DNA from: an uncultured Cohaesibacter sp.
GTDB lineage: Bacteria > Pseudomonadota > Alphaproteobacteria > Rhizobiales > Cohaesibacteraceae
Direction of reading: 5' to 3'
Assembly: GCF_963677725.1 (NCBI RefSeq)
Contig: NZ_OY782507.1
Location: 2,046,001 to 2,110,000 of the forward strand
Length of the DNA stretch: 64,000 nucleotides
Shown: piece after piece, positions 26,122 to 35,343 of the stretch
How the letters are laid out: every line of letters starts with the position of its first letter
How positions within the stretch are numbered: the stretch's first letter is position 1
Made by a program: the position numbers and the translations under genes
The notes under the pieces: model-generated
What the model was told of the DNA's origin: nothing
The model's input: the letters and a program-made list of their open reading frames with translations, nothing else
The model's database searches: none

Positions 26122-28050
26122 ATGACCTCTGATAGCGCCCAGCCTATCGCACAAGAAACCCCACTTCCCGCCGTCGGGTCTGCCACTGGTGCCAAGACCG
26201 CCACGCGACCCGCTGAAGTGATCCATGAACATATTATCGAGATTGTCAGTGACTCAGGCGAAGGCGCGCAAAGATGCGGCCAGTCTCTGGCGTCCATCGC
26301 GGCCCGCTCAGGCATGGGCATTTGGACGGTGGAGATCATTCCGGCCGAAATCCAGCCACCACCCCGCTCTGTTGCCGGGGCCAGTGGCAACCGGGTGCGG
26401 ATGGCCGCTCACAAGGTGACCAATGTCGGCGATCAGGCCGATCTCGTCATCGCCTTTAACGAGCAGGTACTGTTAAGCCGCCTTCGGGCCGGAGAAATCA
26501 AGCAAGGTGCAACCATCCTGCTTGAGGATATGTGGAAGCGAGACGCCCGTCAGCCGATTGCCGATGCCTATGCGGAAGTCTGCGAGGAAATCCACGCTGG
26601 CGGTTATCGCCTCATCGAAGTGCCGATGGAAACGGAATGCCAGAAATATGTGCCCGATCCGCGCAAGGGCAAGAATATGTTCGTGCTCGGCATGCTGTGC
26701 TCGATCTATTCCCTCGACGAAGAACTGGCAGAGTCACAGGTGAAGCTGACCTTCATCAAGAAGGACCGCAAGATTATCGATGCCAATCTGGAGCTGATGG
26801 CTGCGGGCCGGGCCTGGGCCAATGACAATCTCGACATGCATTATCGCATCCCTGCCCCGCCGGTTGAAAAGCCGCAGGTTGTGACCAACGGCAATGCGGC
26901 ACTGGCGCTTGGAGTTGTCGCTTCTGGCATGGAAGTCTGTGCGATGTATCCAATCACACCTGCCACCTCTGCCTCGCATTATCTCTCGAGCATTTTCGAA
27001 AAAGTCGGCTGCGTGGTGCATCAGGCGGAAGATGAAATTTCGGCGGCAACCTTTGCCATTGGCGCCTCCTATGCGGGCAAATGCGCGGTGACCATCACAT
27101 CCGGCCCCGGCCTGTCGCTGAAGCAGGAAGCCATCGGCCTTGCCGTGATGGCGGAAATCCCACTGGTGCTGATCGATGTGCAGCGCGGCGGGCCCAGCAC
27201 AGGCTTGCCGACCAAGGTGGAGCAGAGCGACTTGATGGCCGCCATTTTTGGCAGCCACGGGGATGCACCGAAGGTCGTGATGGCGGTCGATTCGATTGAG
27301 GACTGCTTCTATTCGGTCATCACGGCGCGCAAGATCGCCGAAACCTTCAATATGGTGGTGATCATCCTGTCGGATGCGGCTTTATCGACGGCGCAACAAC
27401 CCTTTGACAGACCGGTCTTCAGCTCCGATTGGCTGGCTCCACCGGTCAACCAGAGCGCGGTGCCACCGGACGCCAAGCCCTATGATTGGGACGAGCGGAC
27501 GGGGATTGCAACCCGCTTCATTCCCGGCCAACCCAATGGCATGCATTGCCTGACGGGCCTTGCCCATGATCGCAACAGCCGGGTGGCCTATGACCCCAAA
27601 ACCAACGAAGAAGGACTGATCAACCGGACCCGCAAACTCGCCGCCCTGCAAAAGACCCTGCGTCTTGCTCCGGTCTTTGGTGACGAGGAAGGGGATCTTC
27701 TGCTGATCGGATGGGGCAGCTCCCGTGGGGCCATTGAGGAAGCGGTGACCGCATTGAGGGAAGAGGGCCACAAGGTCTCCTCGCTGCATCTGAAATTCAT
27801 CCAGCCGATGGCGTCAGGTATCGATGAGGTGATGGGTCGCTTCAAGAAGGTGATGACCATCGAGAATAACTGGAATGATCCGCTCTCCGATCCGCTGATC
27901 AATGCGGACAATCGCCGCTATTCGCAATTGGCGCTTCTGCTCCGCTCCCGCTGGCTGGTGGATGTCGATTGCTGGGGCAAATCCCACGGTCAGCCGCTCA
28001 AGCCTGCCGAGATCAAGGCAGTCGCTTTGGCAAAGCTCGGAAAGGCATAA
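26122..28050 (+). CDS. korA: 2-oxoacid:ferredoxin oxidoreductase alpha subunit (gamma-alpha fusion)
   Basis: A 642-residue protein resembling KorA of the two-subunit, oxygen-tolerant-type 2-oxoglutarate oxidoreductases. An N-terminal gamma domain (about residues 35-240) precedes the alpha domain, with YPITPATSASHYL (about 275), the HQAEDEISAATFAIGASYAG segment for the thiamine pyrimidine side and QRGGPSTGLPTKVEQSDL. The C-terminal domain II ends near residue 640. It forms a complex with KorB (next gene, 9 bp on) that converts a 2-oxoacid, probably 2-oxoglutarate, to the acyl-CoA with ferredoxin reduction. The substrate is inferred from subunit architecture. It is co-transcribed with nfnAB. 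Confidence 0.87.
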   Translation: MTSDSAQPIAQETPLPAVGSATGAKTATRPAEVIHEHIIEIVSDSGEGAQRCGQSLASIAARSGMGIWTVEIIPAEIQPPPRSVAGASGNRVRMAAHKVTNVGDQADLVIAFNEQVLLSRLRAGEIKQGATILLEDMWKRDARQPIADAYAEVCEEIHAGGYRLIEVPMETECQKYVPDPRKGKNMFVLGMLCSIYSLDEELAESQVKLTFIKKDRKIIDANLELMAAGRAWANDNLDMHYRIPAPPVEKPQVVTNGNAALALGVVASGMEVCAMYPITPATSASHYLSSIFEKVGCVVHQAEDEISAATFAIGASYAGKCAVTITSGPGLSLKQEAIGLAVMAEIPLVLIDVQRGGPSTGLPTKVEQSDLMAAIFGSHGDAPKVVMAVDSIEDCFYSVITARKIAETFNMVVIILSDAALSTAQQPFDRPVFSSDWLAPPVNQSAVPPDAKPYDWDERTGIATRFIPGQPNGMHCLTGLAHDRNSRVAYDPKTNEEGLINRTRKLAALQKTLRLAPVFGDEEGDLLLIGWGSSRGAIEEAVTALREEGHKVSSLHLKFIQPMASGIDEVMGRFKKVMTIENNWNDPLSDPLINADNRRYSQLALLLRSRWLVDVDCWGKSHGQPLKPAEIKAVALAKLGKA

Positions 28051-28059
28051 GGTGATATT

Positions 28060-29052
28060 ATGACTGCAACAATGAGCCAATGCCTGATGAATATGGTCCA
28101 CACGGACTATGGGATCGGCGATTATCAAAGTGCCATTGCACCACGCTGGTGCTCGGGCTGTGGCGACACGGCGATTTTGACGGCCATGCAAAAGCTTTGC
28201 AGGGATGAGCAACTGGCGCCTGAAAAGACCGTCTGCGTCTCCGGGATCGGCTGTGCCTCGCGCCTGCCCCATTATATGAATGCCTATGGTTTCCACGGCA
28301 TTCATGGCCGGGCCCTGCCAATTGCCGAAGGGGTCAAGATCCGCAGGCCGGACCTGAATGTCTTCGTGACGACCGGGGACGGGGATTGCTGCTCCATCGG
28401 GGCGGCACACTGGCTGCATGCCATTCGTTACAATATGAACATGACGATGTTGCTGCATGACAACAATGTCTATGGCCTGACCAAGAAGCAAGCTTCTCCC
28501 ACCTCTCCAAAAGGCCTGAAGAGCAACACGACCCCTTATGGTGCGACGCTTAATCCGCTCAATCCGCTGACGGTGACGCTGGGGGTGGCCAATGTGTCCT
28601 TTGTGGCGCAGGCGGTCGACTGGATCCCGGATCTGCTCTATGACATCCTGCAAAAAGCCTATCATCACAAGGGCTTTTCCTTCATCCGCATCCTGCAACG
28701 GTGCCCGAACTTCATGGATCATCATTTTGATGAAGCCGTGCGGGATCCGCTGAAAACCCGCATCTTGACCCATGCGGACGGGTTGCGGCTGAAGCCCGAA
28801 ATTTCCCGGATTTACAAAAATCAGGAAACCCACGATCCGATCAATATGGAGCGGGCGCTGGCGCTCGCCGCTCTGCAAGACGAATTGCCCGTCGGTATCC
28901 TTTATAACAACCCGTCAGTGCCTTGTTACGACGAGTTGCGAGCTGGCGAGAGGCCAAGCACGCCGGGGTTGGTGGAAACCGTCCTTAATGAGGAATTCGA
29001 CAAGGTGGGCATCTGGCCGCAAAGCCAGCCAACGCCGCAAGCCGGGGAGTAG
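28060..29052 (+). CDS. korB: 2-oxoacid:ferredoxin oxidoreductase beta subunit
   Basis: A 330-residue thiamine-binding subunit: WCSGCGD near residue 31 and GIGCASRLPHY near 62 supply cluster cysteines, TTGDGDCCSIG (about 108) and HDNNVYGLTKKQ (about 138) form the Mg-thiamine site, and LQRCPNF (about 213) supplies another Cys. All are intact, so catalysis is expected. It partners KorA. The stop is followed 5 bp later by the 747-residue gene, whose ribosome site overlaps the end of korB. Confidence 0.9.
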   Translation: MTATMSQCLMNMVHTDYGIGDYQSAIAPRWCSGCGDTAILTAMQKLCRDEQLAPEKTVCVSGIGCASRLPHYMNAYGFHGIHGRALPIAEGVKIRRPDLNVFVTTGDGDCCSIGAAHWLHAIRYNMNMTMLLHDNNVYGLTKKQASPTSPKGLKSNTTPYGATLNPLNPLTVTLGVANVSFVAQAVDWIPDLLYDILQKAYHHKGFSFIRILQRCPNFMDHHFDEAVRDPLKTRILTHADGLRLKPEISRIYKNQETHDPINMERALALAALQDELPVGILYNNPSVPCYDELRAGERPSTPGLVETVLNEEFDKVGIWPQSQPTPQAGE

Positions 29053-29057
29053 AGATC

Positions 29058-31301
29058 ATGGCACAAGCACAAATCATTGCAGCGCCCATGACAACCAACA
29101 TGACCGCAAAGGCACCAGGCAACGATCAGCCCGCTGAGGAACAATCGCGTCTGATGCCCGCTTTGTTCGCGCGTTATGGGGATTTGACAGCCCTGCGGCA
29201 TGACTATCCGTTGGTGCTGGTCGAGGGGGAAGATGCACCGCAAATCATCAGACCCTTGAGCCGCATTGTCGATGACGCCCTGAAAGCCGCCGCCCCAATG
29301 GGGCCGGATGGGGAAGCCATGCGGCAGCAGGTATTGAAACTGGAACAAAGGATCCGTGAAAAAGTCGCCGCTGGCAGCGAGGAGCTTCTCTCCGAGCTGT
29401 GGCGGGTTTGCGAGGCGGATCTGGTGCGCGAAAGCAGCGAAGCGCCCTTCGGTCCTATGGATCGCAATATGGATCTGGCACGCCAGAAGGTGTCGGTCGA
29501 CGGCAAAGTGATCGGCTGTGACGCTGCAACACCGGATCGGATCCTTGGTCATGCCTGGCAGAAGGTGCATCACAAGCGTGCCCGGCAATTCCGCAAGAAA
29601 GTCGATGGCCTCATCCTCAAGCTGACCGACATCCTGAAATCGGATCACATGAAGTCGGACGAGGCTCACAGTGCTGATGCCCTGTCCAAAGCCATGGGCA
29701 TGGACAATGACAATTCGATCGATTTTTCGATGCTGTCAGACATGTTGCACCGGGTGCAGCCAGAGGATCGACTGCCTCAGGATCGGGTCAACCGGATCAA
29801 GAATGCGCTTCATGTGCTTCAAACCCAGGCCTTCTTCGGTCCGGGGCGGGCGTCCTATACCGAGCCGGGCAAGGCGATTTGCTACAGCTATGTCTTTACC
29901 AGCTGCTCTGTGGCGCTTGAGGCTTATCGGGAGCGGTTGCCAAGCGTGGTTGAATTCGTCAAGGCGCTGACCATCGCGGAAATGGAGGTGCAGAACAAAT
30001 ATATCTCTGACCTGCATGACGAGATATTCGCAACCTTTGACGAACATGACCTGACGGCGGAGCAAATGGCTTTGTTGCCTTCGGCCATGATCTATCTGCG
30101 TGATGGAGTGACCGACAGCGCTGAATTGGCACAGGCCTATGAGGCGCTGGCCTATGGCTTGCCCATCAAGGTGCTCATTCAGGTGGATGACGTGCTTGGG
30201 CCAACCTCGCCGGAACCACCGCGCAATTCATTCGGTGCCGGGACGCCAAAGCTGGCCGCAATGGCGATGGGATTGAACAATGCCTTCGTGATGCAGACCA
30301 ACAGCGCCCATCTTTATCGGATGCAGGATGCGCTGATGCATGGCATGAATTATGATGGCCCGGCCATGTTCAGCCTCTATTCGGGTGCCAGCGAGACTGT
30401 CGAGGGCGTTGCTCCCTATATTCTGGCTGCCGCCGCAGCTGAATCGCGCGCCTTTCCCAACTTCACCTATGATCCCTCTGCCGGACGGGACATTGCGGGG
30501 CGATTTGACCTGTCGGACAATCCGCAAGTCGAGGCAGACTGGCCAAGCCATGAGATCAGCTTTGAAGACCAGAGCGGACATGGCGTGACCGAGGCGGTTC
30601 AATTCACTTACGGGGATTTTGCCCTGTGTGACCGGCGTTATCGGCGCTTCTGTCATCCGGTCAGCAAGAAGGGCTGGAGCGGGGACATGGTTGCCTTTGC
30701 CGACTGGATGAAGGAGCCAGTGGACAATAACACCATTCGCCGACCTTATGTTCTGGGGGTCAATGAGGAACTGCACATGACCCGCGTGGTGATGGATGAC
30801 AAGATCACCAGCGCAGCACGGCATCGTCTGGATGGTTGGAACCGCCTGCAGGAAATGGCAGGGATCAACAATTCACACACATTGGCGGCTTTGGCGAAAG
30901 AGCGGATCAAGCGCGAGGATCTTGCGCGTGAACTGGCCAATGCGGAAGCGAGTGTTTCAGCTTCTGAAACCGCTGCGCCTGTCGCTCCTGTAGCGACGAG
31001 CGCTCCGACTGAAGCCGTGATTGAGGTGGCTGAGGAACCAGACACGCCAAGTGAAGGCAGCCCATGGATTGAAACGCCGCGTTGCACCACTTGTAACGAA
31101 TGTCGGCAGATCAATGATCGACTGTTTGGTTATAATGACAATTTGCAGGCCTATATCGCCGATCCGGATGCGGGCAGCTACCGGCAATTGGTGGAAGCGG
31201 CTGAAAGCTGTCAGGTCAGCATCATCCATCCCGGCCTTCCGCGCGATCCAGATGAGCCCAATCTGGACGAACTCAAGGAGCGTGCAAAGGTGTTCAACTA
31301 A
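29058..31301 (+). CDS. PFOR-C-terminus-like protein without thiamine motif, with tethered Fe-S domain
   Basis: This 747-residue protein has no family I can name. Residues 1-290 are helical and unlike anything recognised. From about 370 to 630 it aligns with the thiamine domain and following tail of the PFOR at 10.7-15.7 kb: for example FTYDPSAGRDIAGRFDLSDN against FVHDPRAGDTLAERFSLDGN, plus GDFAL and similar spacing. The catalytic GDG and NTGGQ residues are gone (RDG and unrelated sequence). A Pro/Ala/Glu linker (about 635-665) leads to a last domain with CTTCNEC (about 675) and a further Cys about 50 residues on, like the PFOR C-terminus. I infer a non-catalytic electron-transfer or scaffold subunit for KorAB and Nfn. 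It is the last gene of the operon, 5 bp after korB. Confidence 0.65.
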   Translation: MAQAQIIAAPMTTNMTAKAPGNDQPAEEQSRLMPALFARYGDLTALRHDYPLVLVEGEDAPQIIRPLSRIVDDALKAAAPMGPDGEAMRQQVLKLEQRIREKVAAGSEELLSELWRVCEADLVRESSEAPFGPMDRNMDLARQKVSVDGKVIGCDAATPDRILGHAWQKVHHKRARQFRKKVDGLILKLTDILKSDHMKSDEAHSADALSKAMGMDNDNSIDFSMLSDMLHRVQPEDRLPQDRVNRIKNALHVLQTQAFFGPGRASYTEPGKAICYSYVFTSCSVALEAYRERLPSVVEFVKALTIAEMEVQNKYISDLHDEIFATFDEHDLTAEQMALLPSAMIYLRDGVTDSAELAQAYEALAYGLPIKVLIQVDDVLGPTSPEPPRNSFGAGTPKLAAMAMGLNNAFVMQTNSAHLYRMQDALMHGMNYDGPAMFSLYSGASETVEGVAPYILAAAAAESRAFPNFTYDPSAGRDIAGRFDLSDNPQVEADWPSHEISFEDQSGHGVTEAVQFTYGDFALCDRRYRRFCHPVSKKGWSGDMVAFADWMKEPVDNNTIRRPYVLGVNEELHMTRVVMDDKITSAARHRLDGWNRLQEMAGINNSHTLAALAKERIKREDLARELANAEASVSASETAAPVAPVATSAPTEAVIEVAEEPDTPSEGSPWIETPRCTTCNECRQINDRLFGYNDNLQAYIADPDAGSYRQLVEAAESCQVSIIHPGLPRDPDEPNLDELKERAKVFN

Positions 31302-31341
31302 GGCACCTCATCCTTGGCCCAAATCCTTTTCACCAAGAATC

Positions 31342-31380
31342 ACCCCGGAAGGCCCATGGCCTTTCGGGGTTTCAGTTTGT
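31342..31380 (+). terminator. Terminator of the nfn-kor operon
   Basis: A 13-bp stem (31342-31354 with 31358-31370, one mismatch or G-T pair, 3-base minimal loop) is followed by a T-rich stretch. It lies 40 bp after the last gene of the operon. Confidence 0.75.
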
Positions 31381-31573
31381 TTGGTTGCTGATCGTCCACA
31401 TGAAGGATTGGTGACGTGTCAATCTCCCGGCAGATATTGGATAATTTAAGCCAGCGCATGCTTTTCACCCGGTTCATCCTGCGCTATCGTTGCTTTTTGC
31501 TAACGCCAGGCAAGAATTTGTCTATTACTATCCGCAGTTAAACGGTTGATTATATAGAAGCCAATTTTTGATA

Positions 31574-31593
31574 TGTCCGCCCATAACCGGACA
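31574..31593. promoter_or_regulatory. Candidate LacI-type operator before purine operon
   Basis: Inverted repeat TGTCCG-N8-CGGACA lies 10 bp before the start codon of the LacI-family gene, next to its ribosome site. The position suits autoregulation of the whole operon. The spacing is wider than in typical LacI sites, so the factor assignment is inference. Confidence 0.45.
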
Positions 31594-31603
31594 AGAGGGA
31601 ACT

Positions 31604-32629
31604 ATGGTCAGTATCAAGGACATCGCAGCCGACGTGGGCGTGACGGCTGCAACGGTGTCCAACGCATTGAATGGCAAAGGGCGCGTCTCTGAACAATTGG
31701 TCGAACGCATCAAGGCGCGGGCTGAAGAGCTTGGCTATCGCCCAAGCTCGGCGGCGATTGCGCTGAAAAGCGGGCGCAGCAACATTCTCGGGCTGGTCAT
31801 GCCGGATCTGATCAATCCGCTCTTTCCGCATCTTGCGCAGTCCCTGTCGATGGCAGCAGATGAACGAAATCTGGCAATTCTCATTGCCGATTCCCGACGC
31901 AGCGCCACCGAACAACAACAGGCCATCCGTCGATTGGCAAGCCGCGGGATTGACGGGCTGATCATCGTTCCGCAAAGGGGAACGACACCAGTTCCTGTCC
32001 CGGTGCCGGTGGCAATCATCAATGCAGCATCCGATCAGCACAACACGGTTTCGTCCGATCATCGTGGCGGGGGTGTATTGATCGCGCAGCATATCCATGG
32101 TCTGGGCCACCGCCATGTGATCATTTTGGGAGAAGACCCGATTTCAGAAGTCCAGCAAGACCGGGTTGCAGGCATGATATCGATGCTGGAAGGACGGGTT
32201 AAGCTATCAGTCCAGTGGGGGGATAAAGGCCTTGCCTCGCTGAGCGAGGAGCTGCAAGCTGGTGCAACTGCCATTTTGACCACGTCTGACATGCTGGCGC
32301 TGAAGGTGCGCTCGCTGTTGATGGAAATTGGCAAGAATGTGCCGGAAGATGTCAGCCTTACCGGATTTGACGATACGTCATTTGGACAGCTGATGTATCC
32401 GCCCCTGACCACCGTTGCGCAGAATACCCAAAGCATTGCCGAGAAAGCGATCGCTTTTCTTGTTGGTCAGATCGAGGCGAAAATCTCGGAAAAATGCAAG
32501 CTTGCTTCGGCCAACAGAGACATGCAACAAAATCCACAGCAGCCTCAATCCGGCCAGACCGTTCCCATGCGGCTGGTCGCAAGAGACTCCACTTCTAGCC
32601 CCAAAGACCCTTCCCAACAGGAGACATGA
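31604..32629 (+). CDS. LacI-family transcriptional regulator of the purine nucleoside operon
   Basis: A 341-residue protein: an N-terminal helix-turn-helix with the family signature (SIKDIAADVGVTAATVSNAL) and hinge helix (RPSSAAIALKSGRSN), then a periplasmic-binding-like effector domain to about residue 300 (GFDDTSFGQLMYPPLTTV). The C-terminal 40 residues are polar, Gln/Ser-rich and unusual for the family. ATG 31604 was chosen for the AGAGGGA before it and the HTH starting at residue 2. It heads an operon for nucleoside uptake and breakdown, so a purine base or nucleoside is the likely effector. The next gene starts 2 bp beyond the stop. Confidence 0.88.
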   Translation: MVSIKDIAADVGVTAATVSNALNGKGRVSEQLVERIKARAEELGYRPSSAAIALKSGRSNILGLVMPDLINPLFPHLAQSLSMAADERNLAILIADSRRSATEQQQAIRRLASRGIDGLIIVPQRGTTPVPVPVPVAIINAASDQHNTVSSDHRGGGVLIAQHIHGLGHRHVIILGEDPISEVQQDRVAGMISMLEGRVKLSVQWGDKGLASLSEELQAGATAILTTSDMLALKVRSLLMEIGKNVPEDVSLTGFDDTSFGQLMYPPLTTVAQNTQSIAEKAIAFLVGQIEAKISEKCKLASANRDMQQNPQQPQSGQTVPMRLVARDSTSSPKDPSQQET

Positions 32630-32631
32630 TC

Positions 32632-33660
32632 ATGAAGTCCTTCCTCACGGCTGCCTTGCTTGCAACAGCAAGCATGGCCATTGCACCGGGGGCAGAAGCC
32701 GCCGACAAGACCCTGACCATTTCGGTCTATTCCTTCGCTCAGGATGCCTATAAAAAGGCCCTTTATGATCCGTTTGAAGAGATATGTGGCTGTGATCTGG
32801 TGGTCGAGACCGGTAACTCCGTCGAGCGCATGGCCAAGATCGAGGCCAATGCGGCCAGCCCGGTGATCGACATGGCGGTCATTTCCTCCCATGATGCTCT
32901 TGCGCTGGCGCGCAAGGATCTGATTGCCGATCTGGATGCTTCCAAGCTCTCCAACATGTCCAAGCTCTATCCATCGGCTCAGGATCCATTGGGCAATGGC
33001 AAGGCAGTTGGCTATACCTTTTATGCCAGCTCGATTGTCTATCGCAAGGATCTGATCTCGATTGAAAGCTGGGCCGACCTGCTGACCAATCCAAAGCTTG
33101 CCAACAATGTGGCGCTGCCAAACATCACCGGCACCCAGGGTCCGCTGACTTTGATGATGCTCAACAAGGCCAATGATCAGGGTGGTGATTTCTCCAAGAC
33201 CATCAGCGATATCGGCAAGGCAGCGGACAAGATTGTCACCTTCTATTCGCGTTCGTCCGAGTTGGCGCAGTTGATGAATCAGGAAGAAGTGATTGCCGCC
33301 CCTGTCGGTCGCTTCGCATGGAGCCGCTTCAAAAGCTCACCGCTGCCATTTGCCTGGGCAGATCCCAAGGAAGGACAGGCCGGTGGCATGAATGTGATGA
33401 TCATGACCAAGGGCAATGGCAACGAAGAGCTGGCCTATCAGTTCATGGATTACTGGCTCTCCACCGAAGTTCAGACCCGGATCGCTGAAGCTCTGATCGA
33501 CAGCCCGGCCAATATGGAGGTCAAGGTCAGCGACGAAGTGGCCGAGAACCTGACTTATGGCGCGGATCTGATCAATTCTCTGAACATTCTTCCACCAAGC
33601 GAGATCATCGACAACCGCAACAAGTGGGTCGAGCAGTGGAATGCTGAAGTGATCAAATAA
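32632..33660 (+). CDS. ABC transporter periplasmic binding protein, PotD/iron-type fold
   Basis: A 342-residue exported protein with a clear signal peptide (MKSFLTAALLATASMAIAPG, cleaved near AEA). The mature part is a type II binding fold of the spermidine/putrescine and ferric family (VYSFAQDAYKKALYDPFEE, SIVYRKDL, GGMNVMIMTKGNGN). The start at 32632 has AGGAG at ideal distance; an ATG 6 bases upstream overlaps the previous stop. The downstream nucleoside hydrolase and adenine deaminase point to a nucleoside or purine ligand instead of a polyamine; this is inference from context. A stem-loop terminator lies between this gene and its permeases. Confidence 0.8.
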   Translation: MKSFLTAALLATASMAIAPGAEAADKTLTISVYSFAQDAYKKALYDPFEEICGCDLVVETGNSVERMAKIEANAASPVIDMAVISSHDALALARKDLIADLDASKLSNMSKLYPSAQDPLGNGKAVGYTFYASSIVYRKDLISIESWADLLTNPKLANNVALPNITGTQGPLTLMMLNKANDQGGDFSKTISDIGKAADKIVTFYSRSSELAQLMNQEEVIAAPVGRFAWSRFKSSPLPFAWADPKEGQAGGMNVMIMTKGNGNEELAYQFMDYWLSTEVQTRIAEALIDSPANMEVKVSDEVAENLTYGADLINSLNILPPSEIIDNRNKWVEQWNAEVIK

Positions 33661-33677
33661 CAAAATCCGCAAGGCAA

Positions 33678-33717
33678 GCAAGAGGCTGTGATACAGCATG
33701 GCCTCTTGCCCCTTTTT
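33678..33717 (+). terminator. Intra-operon terminator after the binding protein gene
   Basis: GCAAGAGGC (33678-33686) pairs perfectly with GCCTCTTGC (33701-33709), followed by CCC and TTTTT. It probably gives partial termination so that the binding protein is made in excess over the permeases. Confidence 0.65.
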
Positions 33718-33740
33718 GTCACGTTCCCAAGGTTCAACTG

Positions 33741-34565
33741 ATGTTTCTTGATCAACGGCAAGGGCTTGCCCTTGCCATGCCAGCGGCATTGTTTGCCCTG
33801 TTGATGTTTCTGGTGCCTGTCGCCATTCTGCTGTCCGAGGCCTTTCGCGCGGATGGGGGCTGGTCACTGGGTGCCTATTTTGAGTTTTTCTCCAAACCGT
33901 TGAACCAGACGGTCTTTTTGCGCACGCTGAAACTGGGGGCGATGGTTGCAGGAACCGCGGCCATCATCGGCTATGGGGCGGCTTTTTGCATCGTCAATCT
34001 GGAGACTAAGGCACGGGGGCAGATTTTCGGCCTCGTGGTGCTGCCGCTGATGATTTCGCCTGTGGCGCGTACCTATGCCTGGATCGTCATTCTGGGCCGC
34101 ACGGGAATTGTCAATGACGCTCTGGTTGGTTTGGGTCTGGCAGACACGCCGATCCGCCTGCTTTTCACTGAAACCGCTGTTTTCCTCGGTCTGTTGCAGC
34201 TTTTCCTGCCGTTGATGATCATCTCATTGGTGTCCTCGATGGAAAATATCCCGCGCGATGTGATCCCCGCGGCTCGGGTTTTGGGAGCCAGCTGGCTACA
34301 GGTCTTTTTCAAGGTGATCCTGCCCTTGACCAAGGAGGGGCTGGTGATTGGCGGCACGCTGGTCTTTACCGGGTCTCTCACCGCCTATATCACCCCTGCC
34401 ATTCTGGGCGGCTCCAAGGTTTTGATGCTGGAAACCCTGCTCTATCAGCGGGTCAATGTGGCCAATGATTTCGTCTCGGCCAGTGTGATCGCGATGATCC
34501 TGATCGTCATGTCCTTCTCCACCAATCTGCTGCTCAAACAGATCGCAACCGCGCGGAGGTCATGA
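33741..34565 (+). CDS. ABC transporter permease, PotB-like
   Basis: A 274-residue inner-membrane protein with about six helices and the binding-protein-dependent permease loop near residues 170-195 (DVIPAARVLGASWLQVFFKVILP, EAA-type motif with Ala-Arg-x-Leu-Gly). It forms the translocation pore with the next permease. The gene follows the intra-operon terminator, and its stop is one base before the next ATG. Family members move polyamines, but context suggests nucleosides. Confidence 0.85.
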   Translation: MFLDQRQGLALAMPAALFALLMFLVPVAILLSEAFRADGGWSLGAYFEFFSKPLNQTVFLRTLKLGAMVAGTAAIIGYGAAFCIVNLETKARGQIFGLVVLPLMISPVARTYAWIVILGRTGIVNDALVGLGLADTPIRLLFTETAVFLGLLQLFLPLMIISLVSSMENIPRDVIPAARVLGASWLQVFFKVILPLTKEGLVIGGTLVFTGSLTAYITPAILGGSKVLMLETLLYQRVNVANDFVSASVIAMILIVMSFSTNLLLKQIATARRS

Positions 34566-34566
34566 G

Positions 34567-35343
34567 ATGAAGCATTTTGCCAATTGGGCCATTCTGGGCC
34601 TCACCCTGACCTTTCTGATCGGCCCGTTTCTGATCATCATTTTTGCCGGCGCGTCGGCTGGCGATTTTTTGGCCTTCCCGCCGCAGGGCCTGTCGCTCAA
34701 ATGGTATGCCAAGGTCTTCACAGTCGAGAGCTTTCGGGCCAGCTTTGCCTTGTCGATGTTCCTTGCCATCTTTGGCACATTGACCGCCTTGCTGATCGGC
34801 ATACCGGCGGCCTATGCGCTCAACCGCTACAAGCTGCCGGGAGCTGAGACGATCCGCACCATCGTGGCCGCGCCCATCATCGTGCCGGGCATTATCGTCG
34901 GTCTCGCCCTGCTGCGCTATCTGGTGGTGCCGCTCAATTTTGGCATCACGTTAGCCTTGTTTCTGGCCCATACGGCGCTGGTCTTGCCCTATGCGGTGCG
35001 GGTGGTCAGCTCCAGCCTGCATAATCTTCGCTCGGACATGGAGGAAGCGGCGGTGCTGCTTGGCTGCACTCGGCTACAAGCCTTCACCAAGGTGGTGCTG
35101 CCCAATATTCGCGGCGGCGTGCTTGCCGCCTTCATTCTCGGTTTCGTGACCAGCTTCAATCAGGTGCCGGTGTCTTTGTTCCTGTCCGGCCCCGGTGTGC
35201 GCACTCTGCCGATCGACATGCTCTCCTATATGGAGATCACCTATGACCCGTCGGTCGCAGCTCTGTCCGCCCTGCTCGCTTTCATGTCGCTCGCTATCGT
35301 CTTTGCCGCTGAGCGCCTTTTGGGATTCTCTCGTTATGTCTGA
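34567..35343 (+). CDS. ABC transporter permease, PotC-like
   Basis: A 258-residue inner-membrane protein with six predicted helices and an EAA loop (MEEAAVLLGCTRLQAFTKVVLP). It pairs with the preceding permease. The 3' end overlaps the ATPase start by 8 bp, indicating translational coupling. Confidence 0.86.
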   Translation: MKHFANWAILGLTLTFLIGPFLIIIFAGASAGDFLAFPPQGLSLKWYAKVFTVESFRASFALSMFLAIFGTLTALLIGIPAAYALNRYKLPGAETIRTIVAAPIIVPGIIVGLALLRYLVVPLNFGITLALFLAHTALVLPYAVRVVSSSLHNLRSDMEEAAVLLGCTRLQAFTKVVLPNIRGGVLAAFILGFVTSFNQVPVSLFLSGPGVRTLPIDMLSYMEITYDPSVAALSALLAFMSLAIVFAAERLLGFSRYV

